From NCBI GenBank assembly GCA_026004875.1, contig BPJZ01000012.1:1-64000 (forward strand): DNA of 64,000 nucleotides, in the 5' to 3' direction. Each line of letters begins with the position of its first letter. Within the stretch, counting starts at the first letter, position 1. Below are positions 8,987-19,885 of the stretch, piece by piece. Source of the stretch: Candidatus Poribacteria bacterium. GTDB taxonomy: Bacteria; Poribacteria; WGA-4E; GCA-2687025. Below the pieces are notes generated by a model. The model saw only the letters and a program-made list of their open reading frames with translations, was not told the DNA's origin and ran no database searches. The position numbers were made by a program, and so were the translations under genes.

Positions 8987-10524
8987 ATGGACCTTCATTC
9001 CCCCTTGGAGAGCGACGCTGAGGAGGAGCTCGCCGCCGAAGGCGAAGAGGCCGCCTCGTCTGAGGGGCTTCCTGAGCTTCCCCACTCGCTGCGAGGGCTG
9101 ATCACCTTGGCGAGAGCCATGCGGTTCGGCGCCCGGCGGGGCGGTGGGGGAATCGGCCTCCGCCGTGGCGGACGGATCCTAGAAAGCGTCGGCCTGACGC
9201 TAGAGGCGGTCGGCTTGGAGGCGGGGATGGGCGATCTTTGCTACGTCTTTCCTCTCCGCGCTGGGTCGCCGTCCCTGCGGGACGTCCTCGACCGCAGGCC
9301 GCACCGCGCCTCCGAGCTAGAACGGGCGCAAGGGGCCTTTCTGGTTCAGGTCGTCGGCTTTCACGGCAACCGCACCATGCTGATGCCCCTGGGCGAGGTG
9401 GAAGGCGTCCGGCCGGGCGACCTGGTGGTGTCGAGCGGAGCCTCCTTCCGCGCGCCGGTCGGCAGGCGGCTCCTCGGGCGGGTGATTAACGCCCTTGGCG
9501 AGCCGGTGGACGGAAAGGGGCCGATCGTTCCCGAGGACTGGCGACCGATCTACGCCGAGCCCCCCGACGCCATCCGGCGGGGGATCATCCGCGAACCGAT
9601 TGCCACCGGCATTCGGGCGATTGACGCCCTGCTGACCTGCGGGCGCGGTCAGCGGATGGGCATCTTCTCAGGAAGCGGCGTTGGAAAGAGCGTCCTGATG
9701 GGAATGATCGCCCGAAATACCAACGCCGACGTGAACGTCGTTGCCCTTATTGGGGAGCGCGGGCGCGAGGTGCCCCAGTTTCTCAAAGAGGACCTGGGGG
9801 AAGAGGGGCTCCGACGCTCGGTCGTGGTGGTGGTCACCTCCGATCAGCCGGCGCTGTTGCGCATCCAGGGTGCCTACCTGGCGACGGCGATCGCCGAGTA
9901 CTTCCGGGACCAGGGACTGAACGTGATGTTCATGATGGACTCGGTGACCCGCTTGGCCATGGCGATCCGGGAGGTCGGGCTCGCCTCCGGTGAGCCGCCC
10001 ACCACGCGTGGATATCCCCCTTCCCTCTATGGACGGCTCCCCAAGCTCTTGGAGCGGGCCGGACCCGCAGCGATCGGGAGCGCTGGGGGAAGCATTACCG
10101 GCTTCTATACGGTCCTGGTTGAGGGGGACGACCTGAACGAGCCGGTCGCCGATACGATGCGCTCGATTCTGGACGGGCATATCGTTCTCTCTCGCGTGAT
10201 TTGGCCAATCGGGGACACTATCCGGCCATTGACGTGGTCCGCAGCGTCTCCCGGTTGATGATCCAGGTCACCGATGAGGAACACCAAGAGGCGGCTACGT
10301 TGGTAAAGAATTTGCTAGCCACCTATCGCGATGCCGAAGACCTGATCCAGATCGGGGCGTACGTGCGGGGCACAAACCCTCGGCTGGATTATGCGATCGA
10401 TAACATCGAGCGGATCAACAGCTTCCTGCGACAGCGGATCGAGGAGAAAGCTCCGTTCGAAGAGTCGGTCGAGCGGCTCAAGCGGCTGTTGCCTGAACCG
10501 CCGCCGGAGTACTACGACGAGTAG
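8987..10524 (+). CDS. fliI: Flagellum-specific export ATPase FliI, single frameshift
   Basis: ATPase that energises docking and unfolding of flagellar export substrates at the base of the export gate. Walker A (GSGVGKS) lies near residue 229, and ALIGERGREVPQF and MMDSVTRLAMAIREVG are typical of the FliI/F1-beta family. The frame ends prematurely at 10258. Shifting at 10199-10202 restores HYPAIDVVRSVSRLM and the normal C-terminus to 10524, so two extra bases (or one missing) are inferred. Start ATG 8987 is chosen for the GAGGAG 9 bases upstream; GTG 8966 is possible. The first 40 residues are acidic and not conserved. FliH and FliJ are encoded 13 kb downstream rather than beside it. Confidence 0.95.
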
Positions 10525-10561
10525 TCGGTATCGGAGATGGTGGCCCCGGGCCCGGCGTTCA

Positions 10562-10577
10562 CCGGGGGATTGGGAAT
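10562..10577. repeat. 16-base element shared with the flgE upstream region
   Basis: CCGGGGGATTGGGAAT occurs here, between fliI and fliK, and again exactly at 13045-13060 between flgD and flgE. Both copies are followed within 4 bases by CGTG. A looser version (CGGGGGAATTGGGA) lies just before fliM at about 28856. By chance about one such 16-mer pair is expected in a window this size, so its meaning rests on all copies lying between flagellar genes. Confidence 0.35.
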
Positions 10578-10716
10578 GAATCGTGACCCCTTGCTTTGCA
10601 AGGGTCGAGGAGCGCCGTCGAAAACGGCGTGGAACGCAACCGATCGTAACGTGTGAGAACGGCCTCCGCCGGCGATCCGATCATCGGCGGGGGAAACATC
10701 TTTCAAGGAGGGTCTC

Positions 10717-12255
10717 ATGCCGGTCACGTCTCGTGGCGCGGTGAACCTCCTGGACCAGCTGGCAGCCACGAAGCCGGAGCGGGTCGGTACCGACCTTCGG
10801 CATGCCTCGACGGAGCCGGTCGGACGCTTTGCTGGAGTCCTCGACGACGTTCGGGCGCGCCAGGGGCTCTCGGCCCCCCCGTCGGCTGCGGAGAACGATT
10901 CCCTCGCCGAGAGCTCCGGCGCTCAGCAGGCCCCAGAAGCGGAGGTGGCGCGCTTCTCCGTCCCTTCGAAGGGCTCGCTCTCCGAGTCTCCCTCGCCGGA
11001 GGGGGGGCCGGTTGAGGAGGGAGAAGGCGGTCTCCTCTCCTCTGGCTCGGGCGGTTCGGAACAGCGGCGCCTGAGCGATTCGCCGCTAGGACTGGGCGGC
11101 CTTTCGCTCTCGGCCTCTCTGCCCAAGGCGTCCCCAGCGGAGGCGCCACCCGACGGAGAAGGATTTTCCCAAGCGTCGGGCCTCGTGCCCGGTTCTGGAA
11201 AAGATTTCCCATCTGCCGGGGGCGGATTGGAAAACATTTCCACAGATCGGCTCCTTCAGGCGCTGGAGCGGGAGATTCTCGCTCAGGGGTCCCGGTCGGG
11301 GGCGACGACGGGCCAGACTCCTGCCGAGCTTCGCTTCCGGACGCTCACGGCGGCGGTTCCGGCTAGATCGGCGGAACTTGCGCCGTCCGCGCTGCTTCGG
11401 CAAGGCCTCGTTCAGCGTCTGGAAGGGATGGGCCGCTCGGTTGCCTTGGGAACGCCGGATGAGGGCTCCTCCTCCGGCGGAGGAGTGGGCACACTTCGTG
11501 CGCTTCATCAGCTGCGCGCGACCGAGTCTGGGTCGAGGGCCTGGGCTCGGTTAGCCGGACAGGCCGGAGATACCGTTTCCGCCGGGAGGGTTTCCTCTCC
11601 GGCGAGCGGATCCGGACGTCCTGTGGGGCTAGAGGGCGCCCGATGGGCGCTCCGTCGTCGCGCCGCGCAGGCCGCGTTTGGCGGTCAGACGCGGACCGAG
11701 GGTCTTCCGCGACCCTTGGAGGCGGCGACCGGAGGGGGGCGGCCGATCCTCAGTGGGCCGCGATCCCCAGAGGAGCGCGGGGGGCGCGAGCCTCCCTCCC
11801 TGGTTCGACAGCGACGGGCGATCTCGGAGCCCAGCGGGGAGGGTTGGCGTGCCTGGGTACCGCGTGAGGAGATTCGACCCTATGAGCCGTCTCACGCAGG
11901 GGCCGCAGCGACACCGACGCCCTCCAGTGCCGGGTCGGCCGGAAGCGCGCAGACGACGACCGTTCAGCAGGCTTATTCGCCGCTGATGCAGATGCTGGCC
12001 CAAGAGGTGCGCCGACAGGTGCGAACGGGTAAGCGCGAATTTCGCATCCGGTTGGAACCGGAAGCCTTAGGAAGCGTCGAGATGGAGGTCTCGATCCAAG
12101 AAGGGGAGCTGGTGGTGCGGCTCAAAGCGGCCTCGCCAGAGTCCCAGAAGTTGATGGAGGCCCATCTGGACGAACTGGAAGCGGCCTTAGCGGAACACGG
12201 AATGCGTCTGGACGTGGAGCTGCCCTGGCGGCTGCGTTCCAGCAACCGACGGTAG
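10717..12255 (+). CDS. fliK: Flagellar hook-length control protein FliK
   Basis: Secreted ruler that switches export specificity from hook to filament substrates when the hook is long enough. Of 512 residues, the first 400 are low-complexity (Ser, Gly, Pro, Arg-rich), as expected for the ruler. The C-terminal 90 form the conserved hook domain: KREFRIRLEPEALGSVEMEV, then LVVRLKAASPESQKLMEAHL and LEAALAEHGMRLDVEL. The ATG at 10717 follows AAGGAGGG. It stands just before flgD and flgE, its hook partners, as in many genomes. The length is in the usual 400-600 range. Confidence 0.92.
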   Translation: MPVTSRGAVNLLDQLAATKPERVGTDLRHASTEPVGRFAGVLDDVRARQGLSAPPSAAENDSLAESSGAQQAPEAEVARFSVPSKGSLSESPSPEGGPVEEGEGGLLSSGSGGSEQRRLSDSPLGLGGLSLSASLPKASPAEAPPDGEGFSQASGLVPGSGKDFPSAGGGLENISTDRLLQALEREILAQGSRSGATTGQTPAELRFRTLTAAVPARSAELAPSALLRQGLVQRLEGMGRSVALGTPDEGSSSGGGVGTLRALHQLRATESGSRAWARLAGQAGDTVSAGRVSSPASGSGRPVGLEGARWALRRRAAQAAFGGQTRTEGLPRPLEAATGGGRPILSGPRSPEERGGREPPSLVRQRRAISEPSGEGWRAWVPREEIRPYEPSHAGAAATPTPSSAGSAGSAQTTTVQQAYSPLMQMLAQEVRRQVRTGKREFRIRLEPEALGSVEMEVSIQEGELVVRLKAASPESQKLMEAHLDELEAALAEHGMRLDVELPWRLRSSNRR

Positions 12256-12290
12256 CCCCGTCTCTGGGGACACAAGAAGAGGGATCGAGG

Positions 12291-12992
12291 ATGCTGCTCA
12301 ACTCGGTAGTCGGCGGAAGTGCAGGGTCGGGGACGTTGGCCACCCCGAGCGCCGCGCCGCGCGGATTGGATCGCGACGCGTTCATGCGGCTGCTGATTAC
12401 CCAGTTGCGCCATCAAAACCCCCTGGAGCCGGTGGACAACAAAGACTTCATCGCTCAATTGAGTCAGTTCAGTTCGTTGGAACAGCTCACCCAGCTCCGG
12501 GAATCGGTGGACGAGCAGATTCAAATCCAACGGACCACCCAACAGACGCTGGCCGTTTCGCTTCTAGGTCGCCAGGTGGAGTTCGAATCGAATCAGGTTT
12601 CCCTGCGCCCGGGAGAGCAGGCAACGCTCCGATACGAGCTGATGGGGCCTGCCGAACGGGTGCAGATCGAGATTCACGATGTGACGGGTGCGGTCGTCCG
12701 CACTCTCACACCTGGCGCCCAACCCATGGGCGACCAGGCGGTCATCTGGGATGGCCTAGATGACCAAGGCCATGCCTTGCCGGAAGGCAACTACACGTAT
12801 CATGTCCTTGCAGTGGGCGGCGGGGACCGCCCGGTCCCCGTCCGGCCCTTTTTGAAAGGGCGTGTGGACGGTGTACGCCTGACCGGCGGCGGCCTGGAGC
12901 TGCTGGTTGGAGAGCAGCGCGTGCCGCTCTCTCAGGTAACCGTTGTGGGACTGCCCACAGAGGACCTGACAGCGACGGACGACGGCCCGTAA
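12291..12992 (+). CDS. flgD: Flagellar hook assembly scaffold FlgD
   Basis: Cap protein required for polymerisation of the hook protein FlgE. In 233 residues, the N-terminal FlgD domain includes FMRLLITQLRHQNPLEPVDN and FIAQLSQFSSLEQL, which are diagnostic. The middle holds an Ig-like FlgD domain (VQIEIHDVTGAVVRTL, VIWDGLDDQGHALPEGNYTY) and the end a tudor-like part. It lies 35 bases after fliK and 136 before flgE. The same Ig-like motif recurs in two exported proteins of this window (24457 and 49987). Confidence 0.95.
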   Translation: MLLNSVVGGSAGSGTLATPSAAPRGLDRDAFMRLLITQLRHQNPLEPVDNKDFIAQLSQFSSLEQLTQLRESVDEQIQIQRTTQQTLAVSLLGRQVEFESNQVSLRPGEQATLRYELMGPAERVQIEIHDVTGAVVRTLTPGAQPMGDQAVIWDGLDDQGHALPEGNYTYHVLAVGGGDRPVPVRPFLKGRVDGVRLTGGGLELLVGEQRVPLSQVTVVGLPTEDLTATDDGP

Positions 12993-13044
12993 GAGTGCCG
13001 ACCGCTCCAGCGGTGGCAACGACTCATTCAGACGATGCGCCTGG

Positions 13045-13060
13045 CCGGGGGATTGGGAAT
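13045..13060. repeat. 16-base element shared with the fliK upstream region
   Basis: Second exact copy of CCGGGGGATTGGGAAT (see 10562-10577), located 69 bases before the flgE start and directly followed by CGTG. Orientation relative to the downstream flagellar gene is the same in both copies. Confidence 0.35.
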
Positions 13061-13128
13061 CGTGGCGTCTGGCCGACGGCGCGCCGCAATGCCGGGGATG
13101 GATCGTTTCTTAGCGGAGGACGGTTTCG

Positions 13129-14622
13129 ATGATTACTTCCTTTTTTTCAGGCCTCTCCGGGCTCCGAGCTAACCAGACCAAGCTTGATGTCATTGGAAAT
13201 AATATCGCCAACGCGAACACGGTCGGCTTTAAAGCTTCGCGGGTTACCTTCGGCGACGTGCTGAGCCGAACAATTCGCAGCGCGACGCCTCGACAGGCAC
13301 CCCTGCAGGTGGGACGCGGAACTCAGGTCGTCGCCATCTCTACAGTAACTCGACAGGGCGGCCTGCAGGAGACTAACAACTCTAGCGACCTAGCGATTCA
13401 GGGCCGGGGCTTTTTTATCGTCTCCAACGGCGAGCGGGAGCTCTACACTCGGGCCGGAAACTTCTCTATCAACACCAATGGTGAGCTGGTTACTCCCGAC
13501 GGGCTGAGGCTTCAAGGATTCAACGCCGTGAACGGGCAGATCCCCGTGACCGCCGTTAAAGAGACGCTCCGTCTTCCGCTGGACCCCATCCCCGCGCGCG
13601 CTACCAGTCAAATCGGATTGAGCGGCAACCTGAGCGCTGCGATGCCTGTGGGCGAGGCGCTGCAAACTTATACGGTCACTCAGGACGCTGCTGAGTTAGC
13701 CGTAACGCTCGCAGCAGGTGGAATTTCCGACCTTGTGATTGAGGAGACCGAGTCGGCCAACCTTCTTGTGGAGGACGCCCAGGGGAATCGAGCGGTGATC
13801 GCCGTCTCCGGCACTGAAACACGGGGAGACTTTCAGACGAAAGTTGCCGAGGCTGGATTGGCGGCCACATTGCCGACCGACACTCTGACTATCACCAAGC
13901 TGGACCCAAAAAACGGCATCTCGACGACGGTCGAGCTGATCGATTCCCTGGGAACTCCTCATCTGGCCACGATCGCCTTTTACCGGACGGAGGACCCCAG
14001 CGAGTGGGTCTGGCAGATGGAGATCCCAGACGCGATCGAATCGGTTGATCTCAACTCAATGCGCGGTATGCTTGTGTTTGATCCGAACGGAGCGGTCACC
14101 TCTTTCACAAACGGTGATGGCGCTGATGAGTGGCTTATCACTGCGAACGTGAACCCGGACGCCGACCCCCTCACTTTGGAGATGAGCCGCTCCGTCGTTG
14201 AGAGGGTAACCCAATATAACCTGCGTTCGAACCTCTCCGTTGCTCGGAACGACGGAATGCTCCCTGGCGAGCTGACCGGTTTTACGGTGGACGAGCGGGG
14301 AGTAATCATCGGGAACTTCTCTAACGGCGAGTCGCGGACGCTCGGACAAGTGCTCCTGGCCGACTTTGTGAACCCTCAGGGGCTGATGCGTGGTGGCAGT
14401 AATACTTTCGTTCCGACGGTGAACTCCGGCGATCCGATCGTTGGAATCGCTGGAGAGGGGAATATGGGCGTGATCGTCTCCGGGGCGCTGGAGCTGTCCA
14501 ATGTGGACCTGGCTGAGGAGTTCATCGAGATGATCCTCGCTCAGCGGGGGATTCAGTCGGCGGCGAATATCATCACGACCGGCGATACGATCATGAACGA
14601 CGTGCTGAACCTGAAGCGGTAG
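13129..14622 (+). CDS. flgE: Flagellar hook protein FlgE
   Basis: Subunit of the hook, the universal joint between rod and filament. The 497 residues start with FFSGLSGLRANQTKLDVIGN and NIANANTVGFKASRVTFGD, the standard rod/hook N-terminus. They carry the mid-protein LQETNNSSDLAIQGRGFFIV motif and finish with SNVDLAEEFIEMILAQRGIQ and ITTGDTIMNDVLNLKR. The ATG at 13129 has AGCGGAGGA upstream. Codon use in this gene is slightly more AT-rich than in its neighbours. No frameshift is evident. Confidence 0.97.
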   Translation: MITSFFSGLSGLRANQTKLDVIGNNIANANTVGFKASRVTFGDVLSRTIRSATPRQAPLQVGRGTQVVAISTVTRQGGLQETNNSSDLAIQGRGFFIVSNGERELYTRAGNFSINTNGELVTPDGLRLQGFNAVNGQIPVTAVKETLRLPLDPIPARATSQIGLSGNLSAAMPVGEALQTYTVTQDAAELAVTLAAGGISDLVIEETESANLLVEDAQGNRAVIAVSGTETRGDFQTKVAEAGLAATLPTDTLTITKLDPKNGISTTVELIDSLGTPHLATIAFYRTEDPSEWVWQMEIPDAIESVDLNSMRGMLVFDPNGAVTSFTNGDGADEWLITANVNPDADPLTLEMSRSVVERVTQYNLRSNLSVARNDGMLPGELTGFTVDERGVIIGNFSNGESRTLGQVLLADFVNPQGLMRGGSNTFVPTVNSGDPIVGIAGEGNMGVIVSGALELSNVDLAEEFIEMILAQRGIQSAANIITTGDTIMNDVLNLKR

Positions 14623-14645
14623 TCCTCTTCTCCCTCAGAGAGGAC
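14622..14645 (+). terminator. Weak hairpin after flgE
   Basis: GTCCTCT (14622-14628) pairs with AGAGGAC (14639-14645) across a 10-base loop, starting at the flgE stop codon. No U-tract follows, so termination would be partial or factor-dependent. It separates the flgE unit from the flhA promoter about 90 bases further on. Confidence 0.35.
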
Positions 14646-14733
14646 CGTCAGGCCGGACTGAGAGTTGAACTCCCTGTTAAGGGCGCCGTTCCGTTTTTCA
14701 GGCGCTCGAACTCTCTTTTGCGACGCGCCGAAG

Positions 14734-14763
14734 TTGACAGGGGATCTGAACGTCCGCTAGGCT
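14734..14763 (+). promoter_or_regulatory. Probable sigma-70 promoter for flhA-fliA
   Basis: A perfect -35 TTGACA (14734-14739) is followed after 18 bases by TAGGCT (14758-14763) as a moderate -10. It lies in the largest non-coding gap of the flagellar cluster, 99 bases before the flhA start, so a separate flhA-fliA transcript is likely. No sigma-28 type element was seen. Confidence 0.5.
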
Positions 14764-14861
14764 CTCTTTAAAATTAGAGGGACGCACAAGCGCAGGCGAA
14801 GACCGATCGCCCGCCCGTCTGGGAGGGCGTACGATGGAGTTGACGACGGAGCTCTGACGGA

Positions 14862-17006
<2,145 letters not shown>

Positions 17007-17046
17007 CCCGGAGGACCGACAACCTGGTTGGGATCGGCGTGTGGGA

Positions 17047-17847
17047 ATGAACGAAAAAACGCTTGTCCGAAAGGCCACGACTCCCAGCGTTCGGCATCTC
17101 TGGGACGCCTACACCAAGCACGGCGATCCCCAGGCACGGGAACAGCTGATCCTGCGGTATCTTCCGCTGGTCAAGGCGACCGTGCTCCGGATGGTCAGCT
17201 CGTTGGCCTCCCACGCGGAGATTGACGATCTTGAGAGCGCCGGGCTCTTTGGGCTGATCGACGCGGTCGAGAAGTACAACCCGTCGATGGGGAAGGACTT
17301 TGCCGCCTACGCCTCGTTTCGGATTCGCGGGGCGATCCTCGATGAGCTGCGGGCGTTGGACTGGGTGCCCCGCTCTGTGCGCGAGAAGGCCCGGCATCTG
17401 GAGCAGACCTATCAGCGGTTGGAGCAGCAGTTGGGCCGCGCTCCATCCGATCAGGAGCTGGCCGAGGCGATGGGCCTTTCTCTGGACAAGCTTCACGAGG
17501 TGATGGGCGAGGTGAGCGGGCTGCTCTGTCTCTCCTTAGAGGAACTGCTCACCAGCGAGGAGGAGCATCTGTATCTCTCTCCGCTTTCGAACGCTTCGAC
17601 GCCGGCCAGCGCTTTGGAGGTCAGCAATCGGCAGGAGCTCCGGGAACTGCTCATCCGAGCTATCGAGAGCCTGACCGATCAGGAGCGCACCGTCGTCGGG
17701 CTGTACTACTACGAGGAGCTGACCCTCAAGGAGATCGGGAAGGTTCTGGAGATCTCCGAGTCCCGCGTTTGTCAGATTCACACCAAGGCGCTGCTCAAGC
17801 TCCGCTCCGCCTTAGAGCGGCAAGGGGTCCAAAGCCCGAGCGGATAA
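17047..17847 (+). CDS. fliA: RNA polymerase sigma-28 factor for flagellar genes (FliA/WhiG family)
   Basis: Alternative sigma factor that normally directs late flagellar transcription. The 266 residues hold region 2 (LPLVKATVLRM, IDDLESAGLFGLIDAVEKYN, FAAYASFRIRGAILDELRAL), region 3 (APSDQELAEAMGLS) and region 4 (ERTVVGLYYYEELTLKEIGK then ESRVCQIHTKALLKLR). The sequence DWVPRSVREKAR after region 2 is characteristic of FliA/WhiG. ATG 17047 is preferred to the GTG at 17041. It follows flhA and converges on the flgM-like gene at 17961. Confidence 0.95.
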   Translation: MNEKTLVRKATTPSVRHLWDAYTKHGDPQAREQLILRYLPLVKATVLRMVSSLASHAEIDDLESAGLFGLIDAVEKYNPSMGKDFAAYASFRIRGAILDELRALDWVPRSVREKARHLEQTYQRLEQQLGRAPSDQELAEAMGLSLDKLHEVMGEVSGLLCLSLEELLTSEEEHLYLSPLSNASTPASALEVSNRQELRELLIRAIESLTDQERTVVGLYYYEELTLKEIGKVLEISESRVCQIHTKALLKLRSALERQGVQSPSG

Positions 17848-17924
17848 AGCGCTCCCGCCCATAAAAAACGTTCGATTGCGGAAGACCAGGGGATCGGCCA
17901 GCGACCAGGCGGTGTTGTTGGCTG

Positions 17925-17942
17925 CCTTGCCGAGGGGCAAGG
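17925..17942. terminator. Hairpin between convergent fliA and flgM-like genes
   Basis: CCTTGCC (17925-17931) pairs perfectly with GGCAAGG (17936-17942) over a 4-base GAGG loop, located between the convergent stop codons at 17847 and 17961. There is no run of T on either strand, so it is at best a weak bidirectional terminator. Confidence 0.4.
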
Positions 17943-17960
17943 TGCCGTCGTCCGCGTCGG

Positions 17961-18224
17961 TCAAGGGAGGGATGCTCGTAAGCCCAGAAGGGCGTCAGCG
18001 ATTTCGCTGCTTTTAAACCCCTGAGCTAGTCGAGCCCGGGCGGCTTCAATCCGTTCCGAGCGAGTCTCCGAGAGGGTCCGGAGCTGGGCCAGGTAAAGCT
18101 CCACCTCGCGAAGAGACCGCCGGGAACCGTTCTCCTGATGACGGGCCTTCGACGGGAACGATCTCTCCTGCCGCCCGGAAGGAGAATCGCCCGACGCCGA
18201 AGGGCCGGATAGGCGTCGAGTCAT
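17961..18224 (-). CDS. flgM: FlgM-like anti-sigma-28 factor
   Basis: An 87-residue basic then amphipathic protein on the strand opposite fliA. The C-terminal half (VELYLAQLRTLSETRSERIE, then ARARLAQGFKSSEIADALL) matches the FlgM layout: a helix, an R/E-rich stretch near xxRxERIxxxRxRIxxG, then a short final helix. FlgM binds FliA and is exported when the hook is complete. The ATG at 18224 follows AAGGACAGG. A -10/-35 pair on this strand lies about 120 bases upstream. Convergence with fliA and length support the call, but FlgM family identity is low in general, so this remains probable. Confidence 0.65.
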   Translation of the reverse strand: MTRRLSGPSASGDSPSGRQERSFPSKARHQENGSRRSLREVELYLAQLRTLSETRSERIEAARARLAQGFKSSEIADALLGLRASLP

Positions 18225-18342
18225 AGCCCTGTCCTTGCAGTGGGTTCCACCCAAAGAACGAACTCCACAGCGTCAAGGAGAGCTCTGCGCAACCTCGAAG
18301 GCGGCCGGCAGAAACACTCCTCCCGCTTTCTCTCTTGACTTG

Positions 18343-18371
18343 AGGATAATTCAGAGGACGGGCAAACGCAA
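18343..18371 (-). promoter_or_regulatory. Probable sigma-70 promoter for the flgM-like gene
   Basis: On the minus strand TTGCGT (18371-18366) and TATCCT (18348-18343) are separated by exactly 17 bases. The predicted start near 18336 gives a 110-base leader to the flgM-like gene. It is divergent from the stronger promoter at 18398-18426. Confidence 0.5.
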
Positions 18372-18374
18372 CCG

Positions 18375-18392
18375 ATTTTTTCAGAAAAAATT
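18375..18392. promoter_or_regulatory. A/T tract between divergent promoters (UP-element-like)
   Basis: TTTTTT-CAG-AAAAAA forms a perfect inverted repeat flanked by A and T in otherwise GC-rich DNA. It sits just upstream of the -35 of both the plus-strand promoter (18398) and the minus-strand promoter (18371). That is where the RNA polymerase alpha subunit contacts A/T-rich UP elements. Confidence 0.5.
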
Positions 18393-18397
18393 CTTGG

Positions 18398-18426
18398 TTG
18401 CACCTTCTCGCCGGCCGCCTTATAAT
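18398..18426 (+). promoter_or_regulatory. Strong sigma-70 promoter for the kinase-fliEFGHJ unit
   Basis: TTGCAC (18398-18403), 17-base spacer, perfect TATAAT (18421-18426). Transcription would start near 18433, upstream of the GTG start at 18494. The A/T tract at 18375-18392 lies at the UP-element position. Confidence 0.8.
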
Positions 18427-18493
18427 AGATGCAGCATAGAGTCTGCCGCAGAGATTGTCCCCAACAGCTACGCGAGCGGAAAAGGTTGAAGTC

Positions 18494-19882
18494 GTGGCCG
18501 AACTGAGCAGGTCTCCCCAGCAACAAGAGAGCGTTTCCCAGTCCGTGCCGGAGCTCTCCTTGGACGTGCTCCCGGAGGCCTGGCGAACGGCCCTAGCCCC
18601 CTTGCTGGGTCGGCTCCAGGAGCTGATTCAAGGGGCGGAGAGTCAGTACGCCGTCCTAAGTCAGAAGTATGAGCAGCTTCGAGAACAGGCCCAGCGCCTC
18701 GATCGGGAGCTGGAGGAGCGCAATCGGGAGCTGGAGGCCGCACTTCAAGAGCAGCAGCGGCTTCACCACTCCCTGCGGAGCATCGTCAACAGCCTCCATG
18801 ACGGCGTGATCGCCGTCGACCTTGAGGGGCGGGTGACCCTCTTCAACCGCCGTGCGGCGGAGCTGACGGGAAAGAGCGAAGAGGAGGTCCTCGGCCAAAG
18901 GTACGAGTCCTGCTTCCCGGAGCATCCGCCGATCCTGCGACAGACCCTCCAGGAGAAGCGGCCCCACGTCGAGGAGTTTGAAAACTACCTGGGCGACCAC
19001 AGCCGCCGACAGATCGAGGTGACGACGGCGCTGGTCCGAGACGATCAGGATCAGGTTTTAGGCGCCGTCGAGGTGCTCCGGGATATGACCGAGCGGCGGG
19101 AGATGGAGGCTCAGCTCCAGCGGGCCCGGGTGCTGGCGGCCCTCGGCGAGGTGGCCGTTACGATCGCCCACGAGATTCGGAACCCGTTGGGGGCGATCCA
19201 GCTTCGCGCCGAGATGCTGCGCGAAGGTGGGCTGAGTCCTCAGGAACAGAGCCGGGCGTACGACACGATCTTCAGCGCGATCAAGTTGATGGACACGACG
19301 ATCGCCAACCTCTTGCAGTTCTCCCGCCCCAAGGAGATGGACGCTCGTTACCAGAACCTCGCCCCCTTACTGGATCAGGCGCTCACGCTGGCCGAGCATG
19401 CGATTCGACTTCATCACGTTCAAGTGATTCGGGACTACCCCCCGTTGGGGCTGATGGCCCAAGTGGACGGCTCCCAATTTTTGAAGGCCGTCCTGAACCT
19501 GCTCCTGAACGCCGTCCAGGCGATGGAGGGGTCTCCAGTTCGGTGCTTGAGGCTGAGCGCACAACGACAGGAGGGCGACGGGTCGAACTCCGGCCCGTTC
19601 CAGGGGCGTCCGTGGGTGGAGATCGCCGTCGCCGACACGGGATGTGGCATCCCGCCGGAGATGGTCGAGAAGGTCTTCACGCCGTTTTTTACAACCAAGG
19701 ACCACGGTGTCGGGTTGGGCCTGCCGATTGTGCACAACATTGTCGAGGCTCACGGCGGAAGAATACGGGTCGAAAGCCAACCCGGCGAGGGAACGACGTT
19801 CCGCCTGATTCTACCGGTCTATCGCCCCAGTCGAGACGAGAATTTCACGGCTGCAGGCAACGCAGAGAGGGAGGAAGGGTAA
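18494..19882 (+). CDS. PAS-domain sensor histidine kinase (NtrB/FleS-like)
   Basis: Cytoplasmic sensor kinase of 462 residues. A coiled coil (about residues 35-90, EQLREQAQRLDRELEERNRE) leads into a PAS domain (IVNSLHDGVIAVDLEGRVTL), then the phospho-acceptor H box HEIRNPLGAIQLRAEML, N box LNLLLNAVQAM, G1 DTGCGIPPE, F box FTPFFTTKDHG and G2 GVGLGLPIVHNIV. There is no membrane segment. GTG 18494 is chosen because AAAGG precedes it; TTG 18455 would add 13 residues. It is cotranscribed with fliE and the basal-body genes, like the FleS/FlrB kinases that time flagellar transcription, but no NtrC-type regulator is in the window. Confidence 0.88.
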   Translation: MAELSRSPQQQESVSQSVPELSLDVLPEAWRTALAPLLGRLQELIQGAESQYAVLSQKYEQLREQAQRLDRELEERNRELEAALQEQQRLHHSLRSIVNSLHDGVIAVDLEGRVTLFNRRAAELTGKSEEEVLGQRYESCFPEHPPILRQTLQEKRPHVEEFENYLGDHSRRQIEVTTALVRDDQDQVLGAVEVLRDMTERREMEAQLQRARVLAALGEVAVTIAHEIRNPLGAIQLRAEMLREGGLSPQEQSRAYDTIFSAIKLMDTTIANLLQFSRPKEMDARYQNLAPLLDQALTLAEHAIRLHHVQVIRDYPPLGLMAQVDGSQFLKAVLNLLLNAVQAMEGSPVRCLRLSAQRQEGDGSNSGPFQGRPWVEIAVADTGCGIPPEMVEKVFTPFFTTKDHGVGLGLPIVHNIVEAHGGRIRVESQPGEGTTFRLILPVYRPSRDENFTAAGNAEREEG

Positions 19883-19885
19883 CCG

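Noticed and set aside
7925-9085. Long antisense open frame opposite flgC and fliI
   Set aside because: GC-rich codon bias creates long shadow frames; the product has no motif and lies over well-supported genes. The same applies to 25408-26682.
10190-10210. Programmed frameshift in fliI
   Set aside because: No slippery heptamer with a downstream structure is apparent and similar indels occur in many genes here, so an error is likelier.
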